37,717 nucleotides of DNA from Candidatus Thorarchaeota archaeon. Lineage in GTDB: Archaea; Asgardarchaeota; Thorarchaeia; Thorarchaeales; Thorarchaeaceae. Below are positions 22,071 to 30,485 of this stretch, piece by piece. Made by a program: the position numbers and the translations under genes. A model generated the notes under the pieces. The model was given only the letters and a program-made list of their open reading frames with translations. It searched no databases and had not been told where the DNA came from. Positions within the stretch are counted from its first letter, which is position 1; the number at the start of each line of letters is the position of its first letter. The stretch covers positions 1 to 37,717 of the forward strand of contig JACAEL010000005.1 in assembly GCA_013388835.1 (NCBI GenBank), read 5' to 3'.

Positions 22071-23417
22071 TCAGGGCTGCAAGAACCTCTGTGCGAGAAG
22101 ATAGTACGCCTTGATGGTCAGCTCTAGGGTCCTGAGGGGTACCCTCTCGTTGTCTCCATGGGGCAGTCTGAGGATCTCACTGATCCCTATCTCCTCGGAG
22201 TGAAGTGCGAAACCGTAGCTGTTGGTCCCAAAGGCACGTCGGAAGAACCGTGAATCGGTGGCGCCTGTGAGTATCATGGGCACGAGTCTGGACGCACCTC
22301 CAGTCAGCTCCGAGACCACCTCCTGCATGATGGTCACGAGAGGCGTTTCAAGGCTGCTCATGCTTCCGGGAGAGAAGTCACCACCCTGATCGATTGGCAC
22401 TCGTTCAATTGTCACATCCTGAGCAAGTTCTCCGAGAGCAGTCACGATCTGAGAGCGCACATACTCTTCGTCCTGTCCGGGCAAGATGCGGATGTCAAGG
22501 TCCACTTTGGCCCTGCCGGGAATCACGTTTGTCTTGGTACCTCCGGCGCACACGTTCGGCGAGATTGTCATCTGTGAGAGTGCGTGCAGGAATCTGGCGA
22601 GAGCTGGATTTCGCTTGGACAGCAACTTGAGGCTCAGTCCTAGTGTGTGGCTGTTGGAGACCATCAGTCGTGAGACTCTACCAACTTCCATTCCCCCAAC
22701 AAGCGGCTTCAGAAACTGCGATGTCCGAGCGGGCTGGTAGGCTGCCAGTCTCTTCACTCCTTCCGCCATGCGAGTGATTGCATTAGGGACACCGAATGGC
22801 ATACTGCCATGACCTTCGGTGCCCGTGAATGTCAGTCTGGTCCACGCAGTACCCTTCTCTCCATACCACAGGACTGCTCGGTCATGGGCCACAGGTTCCC
22901 CACCGGGTTCTGTGACCAGATAGTCCACCTTGACGCGCTCAGGATGATGCTTTATCATCCACAGCGCACCTGCCTCCCCCGCGCACTCCTCATCAGACAC
23001 TATCAGTAGCTTTAGCGTTCCTTTCGGTCGAAACCCATCATTGTGGAGGTGCGCAAAGGCGACAGTCTGGGCGGCGACGATGTACAGCATGTCCAAAGCT
23101 CCCCGTCCCCAGACGCAGCCTTCCTCCACTACTCCCCCAAAGGGAGGATAGCGCCATCTTGACTCGTCTTGAACTGGGACGACGTCAACGTGTGCAGGAC
23201 CGAGCATGAGACTTGGAGCAGACGTGTCCCCTCTTATCTCCGCTAAGAGGTTACCTCTGTTTGGAGATGACTCGAAGACCTCAGACTGTATTCCTTGTGA
23301 GTCGAGATACTTCTCTACAGTCCTGATGTTTCGCATCTCATCACCGGGTGGGTTTACACAACGGTTCCTGATCATCTCTTGAAGCAGACCAACTGCATCA
23401 TCTAGCACTTCACGCAC
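22071..23417 (-). CDS. M20-family metallopeptidase
   Basis: A 448-residue enzyme of the M20 (ArgE/DapE/carboxypeptidase G2) family. It carries the metal-site blocks 'GPAHVDVVPV' (His/Asp), 'WGRGALDM' (bridging Asp), 'SDEECAGEAGA' (general base Glu), 'LVTEPGG' and 'LPHGDNE' (last His). The lid domain begins with 'FTGTEGHGSMP'. It hydrolyses an amide bond of a peptide or N-acyl amino acid; the substrate is not predictable. The GTG at 23417 is chosen because AAGGAG lies 5 bases before it and it begins right at the helix that opens this family. The frame is open to 23561, but that stretch is not protein-like. It ends in TGA. Confidence 0.85.
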   Translation of the reverse strand: MREVLDDAVGLLQEMIRNRCVNPPGDEMRNIRTVEKYLDSQGIQSEVFESSPNRGNLLAEIRGDTSAPSLMLGPAHVDVVPVQDESRWRYPPFGGVVEEGCVWGRGALDMLYIVAAQTVAFAHLHNDGFRPKGTLKLLIVSDEECAGEAGALWMIKHHPERVKVDYLVTEPGGEPVAHDRAVLWYGEKGTAWTRLTFTGTEGHGSMPFGVPNAITRMAEGVKRLAAYQPARTSQFLKPLVGGMEVGRVSRLMVSNSHTLGLSLKLLSKRNPALARFLHALSQMTISPNVCAGGTKTNVIPGRAKVDLDIRILPGQDEEYVRSQIVTALGELAQDVTIERVPIDQGGDFSPGSMSSLETPLVTIMQEVVSELTGGASRLVPMILTGATDSRFFRRAFGTNSYGFALHSEEIGISEILRLPHGDNERVPLRTLELTIKAYYLLAQRFLQP

Positions 23418-23929
23418 CTGGGCTCCTTGATTACGCTGCTGTAATAAAGGAATACGGAGCAGACGAGTCAGGACTGAACGTCCTCCTAATGGCATGAAGA
23501 CAGGTATCTCTTGCCGTGATGCGCGCACTCGCACTGGCAGAAGACCGATGGCTGTCCGCAAGGAGGGCGGACCGCTTGGAGAGAAGACAGAGGAAGCCGG
23601 CGATACTCTTCTTTGGGTCTATTTGTCGGGGGTCTTGCGCAGCGGGCGGCTCTGTGTGGCGAAAAGCGAGATGGCCAAGTCAATGGAGCGCCCTCAGACG
23701 ATAGACAGTCAGAAGGAAACGCGACCTTGCGTGTTAGCGCATTCTGTTGACATGATGGCTCAACTCAGGATGCAAGACTTGCGCACCAGAATGCTTATGT
23801 CGTGCGATATCACAGACGTGATGCATCCGAGTTGTGTGCCACGGCTGGGTCACTGAACAATCAAGGGGGACCCGGAGGACTCCATCTGCAGTCCGCAATA
23901 AGCCGTGTCGGCCGCACCGAGGGTGAACA
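23418..23929. other. Divergent intergenic region, nothing recognised
   Basis: About 510 bases between the M20 peptidase and the histidine kinase. A 120-codon plus-strand frame (23494-23856) has no domain or hydrophobic pattern and starts inside the peptidase leader, so it is not called. TTTATTAC on the minus strand at 23441-23450 is a possible TATA box, though rather close to the peptidase start. Confidence 0.4.
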
Positions 23930-25603
23930 ATGGTGATGCTACGGATACGAGCAGGTCTACGCGCAGCGATAGATCAGTTCTTTTCGCTGACCGCACTGAC
24001 GCCAGAGAGGAAGCGGGCCATGCACGAACTCTTGGCTGCGGCTTTCATCCTCTTCGCTGCAGCGACACTCGTGTCTGTCTGTGTACTGTACTTCGTGACA
24101 CCACCCCTGATATCAGAAGCCGACTTCACTCGACTGTCTGCGATATCCATCATCGCCATGGTTGGATTCACTGTGTCGGTGTTTCTTAATCGACATGGGA
24201 TGAGGCGAATGGGACCAGCATTGTTCCTCCTTGTGGTCATCCTAGTCGTGTTGCTGGGTGACAATCCGGAAGAGGTTGCAACTGGAAGGTCTCTAATCTA
24301 CTTTGTAATCCCTATAATGACAGCTGGCATTCTCATCTCTCCTCGGGCCGCCTTTGGTGGCGCAGCGGCATCAGGATTGGCCGTGTCCGCCGCGGGTCTT
24401 CAGGCTGGACTCTTCCCGAGCATTCCCGCAATCACAGCCTACTTTGCGCTGGCGGTGATCATGTGGGGCTGGGGGAAGAGCCTAGAGGATGCGCTGGTGG
24501 CGCTGGGGGAAAGAGAGCAATGGTATCGCTTTCTGACGGAAAGTGCTAGGGACGCCATCATCGCTACGAGCATGGACCTGAAAACAACCTACGTGAGCCC
24601 TGCCGTGAAGTCGCTGTTTGGATACGATCCAGAAGAGGTCACGGGCCGAGCAGTGACAGACTTTGTGACCCCCGAGTCGGCTGAGCTTCTCGCTAAGGAG
24701 CTAGCAGCAACTCTGTCAGCTGACACCTCAGGGACGTACTATCAGCATGAATGGGCACCATTGGACCTTGACGCAGTCCGGCGCGATGGAAGCATCGCCC
24801 ACGTGGAGGTGTCAAGAGAAGTGATGCGCGACAACGAAGGCAAGGCTGTCGGATTTCTTGCTGTCGCCCGAGACGTCTCAGAACGAATGGCTGCGAAGAA
24901 ACAGCTAGAGCGGGCGTACTCTCTCGCCTCATTCTACAACAACATTCTTGCACACGATCTGTCTGCAATGCTGCAGTCGACGGTCATGGGAATCGAGCTC
25001 ACGCTGACATCAAGTGCTCTCCCAAAGCACTATCGAGGACACCTCGAGGACGCTCTGGCTCAGGCCCAAGCCTGTGCGTCGCTGGTGCAGAACGTGCGTA
25101 AACACTCTCGTCTGATTGAGGAGCGTCCGCAATTGGTTCGGACCGACCCTTCTGTGGCACTGACCAGTGCGATAGAGCGGGTGAAGCGGAGCTATCCGGG
25201 AAGAGACATAGACATCCGTGTAAGCATGAAGTCTCAGAATCTCTCGGTGATGGCGGACGAGTTTCTTGAGGAGCTGCTGTTTAATCTCCTGCACAACTCA
25301 GTGAAGGCTGACACTCACTCTTCTGTCGTCATAGATGTCGCGGTGAGTAGGACGGAGCATGGTCAGGCGTTAATCACAGTAGACGACCATGGCAGCGGCA
25401 TGGACGATGAAATGAAGAAGTCGGTCATGAGCGTTGAAAGCACAGGGTCTACACAACATGGACTGGGTTTGCGTCTTGTCAGTCAGATTGTTCAGAGATA
25501 TGGCGGGACATTCTCCTTTGCTGACAGAGTCGCCGGGGACCACACTCAGGGCACAAGGGCTATAGTGCAGATCCCTCTGGCACCGCAGAAGGAGGTCTCT
25601 TAG
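23930..25603 (+). CDS. Membrane PAS-domain histidine kinase
   Basis: A 557-residue sensor kinase. Six membrane helices lie in about 33-181, resembling a multi-pass sensor module. A PAS domain follows (about 196-315: 'WYRFLTESARDAIIATS' to 'GFLAVARDVSERM'). The phosphoacceptor region 'NNILAHDLSAMLQ' puts His342 before Asp-Leu (HDL, not the bacterial HE). The HATPase domain has an N box (Asn452/Asn456 in 'LLFNLLHNSVKA'), a G1 box DDHGSGM (485-491) and a G2 box GLGLRLVSQI (511-520). It should autophosphorylate in response to a membrane or PAS signal. No response regulator gene is adjacent. The ATG at 23930 or 23936 follows GGGTGA. It ends in TAG. Confidence 0.88.
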   Translation: MVMLRIRAGLRAAIDQFFSLTALTPERKRAMHELLAAAFILFAAATLVSVCVLYFVTPPLISEADFTRLSAISIIAMVGFTVSVFLNRHGMRRMGPALFLLVVILVVLLGDNPEEVATGRSLIYFVIPIMTAGILISPRAAFGGAAASGLAVSAAGLQAGLFPSIPAITAYFALAVIMWGWGKSLEDALVALGEREQWYRFLTESARDAIIATSMDLKTTYVSPAVKSLFGYDPEEVTGRAVTDFVTPESAELLAKELAATLSADTSGTYYQHEWAPLDLDAVRRDGSIAHVEVSREVMRDNEGKAVGFLAVARDVSERMAAKKQLERAYSLASFYNNILAHDLSAMLQSTVMGIELTLTSSALPKHYRGHLEDALAQAQACASLVQNVRKHSRLIEERPQLVRTDPSVALTSAIERVKRSYPGRDIDIRVSMKSQNLSVMADEFLEELLFNLLHNSVKADTHSSVVIDVAVSRTEHGQALITVDDHGSGMDDEMKKSVMSVESTGSTQHGLGLRLVSQIVQRYGGTFSFADRVAGDHTQGTRAIVQIPLAPQKEVS

Positions 25604-25636
25604 GCTGAGAGCTCGACACGACGTAGGCTGGTAGTA

Positions 25637-25646
25637 CCACTTAAGT
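25637..25646 (+). promoter_or_regulatory. TATA-like element for the MFS/BT1-like gene
   Basis: CCACTTAAGT. The expected start near 25669 is only 2 bases from the ATG at 25671, suggesting a leaderless mRNA. Confidence 0.4.
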
Positions 25647-25670
25647 GCTGGTCCGTCTGTTGAATTGCCC

Positions 25671-26921
25671 ATGTCCTCTGACTCCTTCACTTCGTCTCCC
25701 GAGAATGTCTGGAGAGACCGCTACCTGGCAATACAGGGTCTCTTCTACTTTGCACAGGGTGTCGCCATGGGTGCGCTGCTGTTCTTCCCCGCATTCCTTG
25801 ACACTTTGCTCATCTCTCCCTTTGAGAGAATCGTGATTCAGGCCGTGATATGGCTCCCATGGTATCTCAAGATTGCATTCGGGCTCCTCTCTGACAACTT
25901 GCCAATTGGGCGATTTGGAAGAAGAAAGCCCTATGTGTTTATGGCTGGGGTGCTTGGCATCATCGGCTGGGTCACCCTCCCCATGCACCAAGCCTTCGGC
26001 CCCCTCGTCGTCGTCTCAGGAATCCTTGCGTCCTTTGGTACAAGCATGAGCGACGCGACAATCGACGCACTTGCCGTCGACATCACACCGGCAAGACGGA
26101 GAGGGGCTATGCAGGGCGCCTCTTGGGGTTCGCGAGGAATCGGCTTCGGCATCTCCGCCATAGCCGTAGGTCTTCTTGCGGAAGGAGGTCAGTGGGTCAT
26201 CATCTACTCAGTGCCCGGAGTGGTAGTCAGCTTCTCGTGCTTCCTCATCCTTCTCTTCAAGGAGAACCCACTCCCGCCAGATTTCAAACGCGTGAGCATG
26301 TCTGTGTACTCCAGTGTCTTCAGACAGAAGAACGTCCTCATCTGCTTGCTCTTTCAGCTGTTCGCGGGAGCAGGTATCGCGATTCTTGCACTCATGCAGA
26401 CACTGCTTCAAGAGGGTCTTGGTTTCGACCAGATCACGATTGGGATCGTCTTTGCCTTCTTCTCCGTTGGCATGTTTCTTGGTGCGGTAGTGTTCGGTGT
26501 GCTGGGGGACAAGTTGTCAGTGAGAGTCACTCTGCCATCTCTGACAGTTGCCTATGCCATAGTGATATTGGCCATTCTGATCATGGACACCGCGAACACC
26601 ACAATGGTCACAGCGTTCTTCTGCATCGTAGGAGTCGTCAATGGCGGGTACGAGGCAACGCAGATGCGAATCTCTATGGATAACTCGCCTGTCGTTGTCT
26701 CCGGGACGGTCTACAACCTCTACAACTCCGTTTCGAATGTCGGGCAGCTTGCCATTGGTGCAATCGCGATAGCAGCACTAGTAGAGGTCATCGGAGACTA
26801 TCGAATAGGCTGGCAGCTTGCAATTGTCTTCCTGGTGATAGCGCTGGTCGTGGGTCTGAGACTGCTCAGGACGCAGGAGTCTGTGGACACTCCCGAGCCG
26901 GGACTCCCTCTTGCTCCCTAG
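25671..26921 (+). CDS. MFS transporter, BT1/SLC45-like
   Basis: A 416-residue transporter with 12 predicted helices. 'WLPWYLKIAFGLLSDNLPI' followed by 'GRFGRRKPYVF' between helices 2 and 3 resembles the PW-K-GLLSD-RRPY signature of the folate-biopterin (BT1) and SLC45-type branches of the major facilitator superfamily. 'SMSDATIDALAVDITPARRRGAMQG' is the helix 4-5 signature, where these branches sense substrate. The substrate could be a pterin, a sugar or something else. The ATG at 25671 fits the promoter spacing better than the TTG six bases upstream. It follows the histidine kinase by 67 bases and ends in TAG. Confidence 0.85.
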   Translation: MSSDSFTSSPENVWRDRYLAIQGLFYFAQGVAMGALLFFPAFLDTLLISPFERIVIQAVIWLPWYLKIAFGLLSDNLPIGRFGRRKPYVFMAGVLGIIGWVTLPMHQAFGPLVVVSGILASFGTSMSDATIDALAVDITPARRRGAMQGASWGSRGIGFGISAIAVGLLAEGGQWVIIYSVPGVVVSFSCFLILLFKENPLPPDFKRVSMSVYSSVFRQKNVLICLLFQLFAGAGIAILALMQTLLQEGLGFDQITIGIVFAFFSVGMFLGAVVFGVLGDKLSVRVTLPSLTVAYAIVILAILIMDTANTTMVTAFFCIVGVVNGGYEATQMRISMDNSPVVVSGTVYNLYNSVSNVGQLAIGAIAIAALVEVIGDYRIGWQLAIVFLVIALVVGLRLLRTQESVDTPEPGLPLAP

Positions 26922-27033
26922 TGCATGTATCGGGTCTGCCAGTGGTCATTACACTCCGCCCATCTGCAGGCCGCATCTCAGTCGTATGGGCCCACTCTCT
27001 TGTGGTCCGACCGCCCCGGAGCCATCACAGATT

Positions 27034-27065
27034 ATGTTATATATTATAAACTAGCATATAATAAC
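27034..27065 (+). promoter_or_regulatory. A+T-rich promoter of the second GTPase gene
   Basis: Two TATA-like boxes, TTATATATTATAAA and CATATAATAAC, lie in a stretch that is far more A+T-rich than its surroundings. The first would start transcription near 27069, giving a leader of about 28 bases that holds GAGGTG. The second would start it on the Shine-Dalgarno itself. Confidence 0.6.
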
Positions 27066-27096
27066 ATTGGTCGGATTCAGTCCGAGGTGCGGAGAC

Positions 27097-27672
27097 GTGG
27101 ACTCATACATCTACAAGGTGTGCGTCGTTGGCGACCCAGGGGTCGGAAAGAGCGCGACCGTTCTCATGTGGTCGTCCGGGTCGTTTCACCAGGAGTATCA
27201 GCTGACTGTGGGAGTGCAGCACTTTACAAGGAGCCTCAACATATCCAGCAACGCGGGTGTCCTGAGCGTGAAACTGATTCTGTGGGACATCGGCGGACAG
27301 GCGACCTTCAAGATGATTCGGCCGATGTTCTACAAGGCTGCACGAGGGGTGGTTGTCATGTTTGACCTGACCAACAGAGCTTCCTTCGAGGGTGTCACCA
27401 ACTGGATTCGAGAGGCTGACTCGAGCATTGGGCGAAGGGTGCCAATCGTTCTGGTAGGCAACAAGGCGGACCTTCCATCCCAGGTCACAATCGACGAGGT
27501 GAAGCGTCTTGCTCAACAGATTGGCGCAGTGCCTGTTGTGTCAAGCGCCAAGACAGGGTCTAATGTAGCAGACATATTCCAGATCGTGGCGGAGATGATT
27601 AGCCAAGAGAACGAGACCCTGACAACGGCTGCCGAAATGCATCCCGCTCGCACTATCAGCGCTGGAAGCTAA
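27097..27672 (+). CDS. Rab/Ras-like small GTPase
   Basis: A 191-residue GTPase with all five motifs: GDPGVGKS (12-19), switch-I Thr37 in 'QLTVGVQHF', WDIGGQ (63-68), NKAD (122-125) and SAK (150-152). Overall it reads as Rab-like ('MFYKAARGVVVMFDLTNRASFEGV...W'), but the switch-II start is WDIGGQ, not WDTAGQ. It keeps the catalytic Gln. The C-terminal ~20 residues are flexible and lack Cys, so no prenylation is expected. A GTG at 27097 with GAGGTG 7 bases upstream is the start; a TTG at 27067 is the alternative. It is monocistronic, with a strong A+T-rich promoter. It ends in TAA. Confidence 0.9.
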   Translation: MDSYIYKVCVVGDPGVGKSATVLMWSSGSFHQEYQLTVGVQHFTRSLNISSNAGVLSVKLILWDIGGQATFKMIRPMFYKAARGVVVMFDLTNRASFEGVTNWIREADSSIGRRVPIVLVGNKADLPSQVTIDEVKRLAQQIGAVPVVSSAKTGSNVADIFQIVAEMISQENETLTTAAEMHPARTISAGS

Positions 27673-28004
27673 GTCTGGCCCATCACGCGTACTGAGTGTG
27701 CTTGGTACCATGGACGTGCACACCAGCATAGAGGTCTCGTCGAAACATCTCGCACTCAGCCCATGTCTTCGGAGGTACGCCTCTGCAGCCTGAGTCTTCC
27801 GTCACTGTGGCAGACCTGGAAGAGCAATACCAGTCCCATCATCCCGGGAGTCGCATGACTTCGATTGGTCTCTCCATTAAGTGACGAATGCTTGTGTGTC
27901 ACTCACCAGTCACAATCTGGCGACAAGTTGTGTGTCTGTCCGGTGCTGCAGTAGTACGCACGACATATCTTCAAGGGAAATACTGTCAGAGATGAGTCGC
28001 ACTC
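27673..28004. other. Intergenic, promoter only
   Basis: No gene or repeat seen in about 330 bases. CATATCTTC at 27964-27972 could be the TATA-like element of the next gene (expected start near 27993, leader ~12 bases). Confidence 0.4.
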
Positions 28005-28751
28005 ATGTCTGGATCAGAGCACATCGATGCACACACCCCACTCAGGTCAGTCCTTGTTTCCGACGCCTTTGCGGAACGTCTGACTGAGTGTCATTCAGGT
28101 CCGCTTCTTGTCGCCGACTTCGCCTCTGGGGAGAACCATGAAGTGCCTCTCTTCGTTGCGACGCTCCATGAGCACGTCAGATTGAATGACGGAGAATCCT
28201 CAATGCCTGTGACATATTGCCTTGATGCACACGTCCTGCGGCTTGAGAGTCTCTTCTACAAGCTCCAAGAGTCGGGAGTACTCGAGTCGTCAAGAGTTGT
28301 TGAAGCACGCTTCGAGACCATGTTGCATCAGGCAAGATTCCCGGAGGTGCAGAAGGACTACCTCACGTCCCGCGAGCATGCACTGACAGCAGTGGACACC
28401 ACGATTCTGGAGTCGGGTCGTCTTACAGAAGGGGTCTTCGACATTGCGTTTCTCAACAATGACGTCCTTGGATACCTGTTCGAGTACTATGCGCATTATG
28501 CAGACGCAGAGAGAAGCCTACGTCAGATGCGCGCTACCATTGTAAGCCGCGGTCTCCTGGTAGTCACACAGCCGTGCCTCCTGTACACAATCGACAACAT
28601 GGAGGTCCTGTCGGCGGCGGGTTTCAGCTACCTTGAAGGGTATGACATCGACTGGTCTAGTCGCACTGTTCGTAGGCTTGAGACTCCAAGCCACACGGAG
28701 TCGTGGGACAGAGCGAGGCATTACAGATTCTTGCTGTTTGAAGCCGTGTGA
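28005..28751 (+). CDS. Possible SAM-dependent methyltransferase-like protein
   Basis: A 248-residue soluble protein with a Rossmann-like outline. 'GPLLVADFASGENHEVPLFV' looks like motif I of class I methyltransferases (VxDxxxGxG, here with Ser-Gly-Glu), 'MPVTYCLDAHVLRLESL' resembles the acidic end of strand 2, 'FDIAFLNNDVLGYL' motif IV, and 'RGLLVVTQPCLLYTIDNM' the strand after it. Identity with any subfamily is not clear, and motif I is imperfect, so an enzyme without SAM is possible. There is no signal peptide. It lies between the GTPase and a membrane protein of unknown function, each apparently with its own promoter. It ends in TGA. Confidence 0.55.
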   Translation: MSGSEHIDAHTPLRSVLVSDAFAERLTECHSGPLLVADFASGENHEVPLFVATLHEHVRLNDGESSMPVTYCLDAHVLRLESLFYKLQESGVLESSRVVEARFETMLHQARFPEVQKDYLTSREHALTAVDTTILESGRLTEGVFDIAFLNNDVLGYLFEYYAHYADAERSLRQMRATIVSRGLLVVTQPCLLYTIDNMEVLSAAGFSYLEGYDIDWSSRTVRRLETPSHTESWDRARHYRFLLFEAV

Positions 28752-28770
28752 TCATGGTCGAATCAGAAGG

Positions 28771-28779
28771 GCTTATGAG
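28771..28779 (+). promoter_or_regulatory. TATA-like box for the membrane protein gene
   Basis: GCTTATGAG, with an expected start near 28802, about 4 bases from the ATG at 28806; a leaderless mRNA is likely. Confidence 0.4.
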
Positions 28780-28805
28780 CAAGACCGCCGGGCCAGCTGG
28801 GCAAG

Positions 28806-30476
28806 ATGAGTTCCTCGGGACCAACACCGGAATCTGGTGACCGCTCCTCTCCGCCAGTCTCAAGACTCTCGACGCGACTGGCGCAAGTGCTAGTGCTGAG
28901 GGAGAGAGCGATTGCATGTCTGGAACAACGAACGCGAGTGTGGAGAGTCATCAACTCTCTGGTCCTTGTAGCGCTGGCACTGAACATTGTGCTTGTCCTC
29001 TACGCTATGACTTCGGTCGTTGTCCGGCAGACGCTTGTCGGGGCCAGCCTCATTGACTCCACACCCGTGGGCTTCTACATATTGCCCCTCTTCATCGCAC
29101 TACCATCAGTTCTCTTGGGATATCATCGCTCAAGATCAGGTCTCTTCGTTGTAGTAATACTGGTGTTGTCCGTTCTGGTCCTGTCACCGTTGACTGTGTT
29201 GGTGCACGGCTTCGTGCCGTTTGCTGTGTTGAGTATCGTTGCCATCATTGTGGTTGTGCTGACGGGCAGATTCAGACCAAAGGGGTCAGTGCGCCGTTTG
29301 GGTGTACGTGGACTGTCTTGGCTCATAGTCCTGAATCTGCTTGGATTGACGTTCCCTGTCTCCATCTACGTGATGGGTGCAGTGCCGATTGCTCAGGTCT
29401 CGTGGCAAGGGGATGGTCAAGTCTATCTCAGCGTGCCTCTCTCGGACTTCGAGTACGCCTTCGTAGACATAGCTCCATCGAGTGGACTCGTTGACGAGCT
29501 CGAGTCGGCGGGGTTTGGAGTCGACCTGAGGGTTCGCCCGTCCGATAATGTCTCATGGGGTCGGCTGGAGACCTGGCTTGCTGCCATCAACAGCAGCGCG
29601 ATTCCATTTGTTGTCACGCTTGACTCCGAGCGGCAGTCGCTTGTTGATGTGAACCCGCTGCACCTTGGAAGTGACTGGCTGCTTGAGCAGATCTTTGATG
29701 CTCACACAGACTCGGTGAGTCGGCTCGGGGCAGTGCTCTCCGCTGTGAACATCGACCGTAGCCGCGGCAGTGTAAGGTTTGACATGTGTCTGTCCGAGAG
29801 CGAGTGGTCGGCGTTCATGAGCGCTGCACGGAGTGTGAGCCTGGACGGCTTCGGGCGCTTGGTCAGGTCATCCATCGAGCGCATCAATGCGACAACCATC
29901 GCAAGCCATTGGGCTGCCCTAGTCTCTCTCGCACATGGTATCGGGATGAGCTGTCAAGCTCTTGTGGAGTCTCTTGTGCTGGATGACCTGTGCGACGATG
30001 ACACGCTGTTCATGACGATATGCGGAGTGACAGCAGACTCTCTGCGCAGTCTTGACTCGGTGTGTGTACACTCTTCCAGGACCAGATACTCGCTGCACAT
30101 GCTCGGAGATGTGGGCGAATACCTTGCACACTCAGTGTCCCTCTCTGCTGGTCATGGTTCACCCCATGTGAACTCGTCAGGACTCGTTCTTGGTGTCGCG
30201 GGTGCCGTGACGGATCTGTTGGGGCGACCCAATCCCGTGTACGACACCCTCGAGCAGCTGGCTTCAGACGTGCTAATATCGCTTGGTAATGGTGCCCGTG
30301 AGGTCACGGTCGAGAGTCTCTCCTCTCTGAGGCTCAGCTTCGGGAACAACTCTCTGGGGAGCCTCAAGGCGCTTCTGACACCAATGGTGCAGCAGCCGGT
30401 GACATACACGTTCAGGATATACGCTCTGAGGGCAGTAATGATGGCAATCGACTCGTTCGATGTCCTCCTGCTCTAG
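28806..30476 (+). CDS. Five-helix membrane protein with large C-terminal domain
   Basis: A 556-residue protein, not recognised. A hydrophilic N-terminal tail and an amphipathic helix lead to five hydrophobic helices (about 48-75, 86-106, 111-132, 137-154, 170-194). A soluble domain of ~360 residues follows. That domain alternates short strands ('YAFVDIAPSSGLVDELESAG', 'FGVDLRVRP', 'IPFVVTLDSE', 'LGAVLSAVNID') with helices in a way that suggests an alpha/beta (possibly TIM-barrel) fold with acidic residues at strand ends, as in glycosidases. That is inference only. With five helices, the C-terminal domain would face outside if the basic N-terminus is inside. It ends in TAG, 9 bases from the convergent neighbour. 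Confidence 0.7.
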   Translation: MSSSGPTPESGDRSSPPVSRLSTRLAQVLVLRERAIACLEQRTRVWRVINSLVLVALALNIVLVLYAMTSVVVRQTLVGASLIDSTPVGFYILPLFIALPSVLLGYHRSRSGLFVVVILVLSVLVLSPLTVLVHGFVPFAVLSIVAIIVVVLTGRFRPKGSVRRLGVRGLSWLIVLNLLGLTFPVSIYVMGAVPIAQVSWQGDGQVYLSVPLSDFEYAFVDIAPSSGLVDELESAGFGVDLRVRPSDNVSWGRLETWLAAINSSAIPFVVTLDSERQSLVDVNPLHLGSDWLLEQIFDAHTDSVSRLGAVLSAVNIDRSRGSVRFDMCLSESEWSAFMSAARSVSLDGFGRLVRSSIERINATTIASHWAALVSLAHGIGMSCQALVESLVLDDLCDDDTLFMTICGVTADSLRSLDSVCVHSSRTRYSLHMLGDVGEYLAHSVSLSAGHGSPHVNSSGLVLGVAGAVTDLLGRPNPVYDTLEQLASDVLISLGNGAREVTVESLSSLRLSFGNNSLGSLKALLTPMVQQPVTYTFRIYALRAVMMAIDSFDVLLL

Positions 30477-30485
30477 AACGCATAC

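Noticed and set aside
23494-23856. 120-codon plus-strand frame upstream of the histidine kinase
   Set aside because: No recognisable protein character, no ribosome site, and it overlaps the peptidase leader region.
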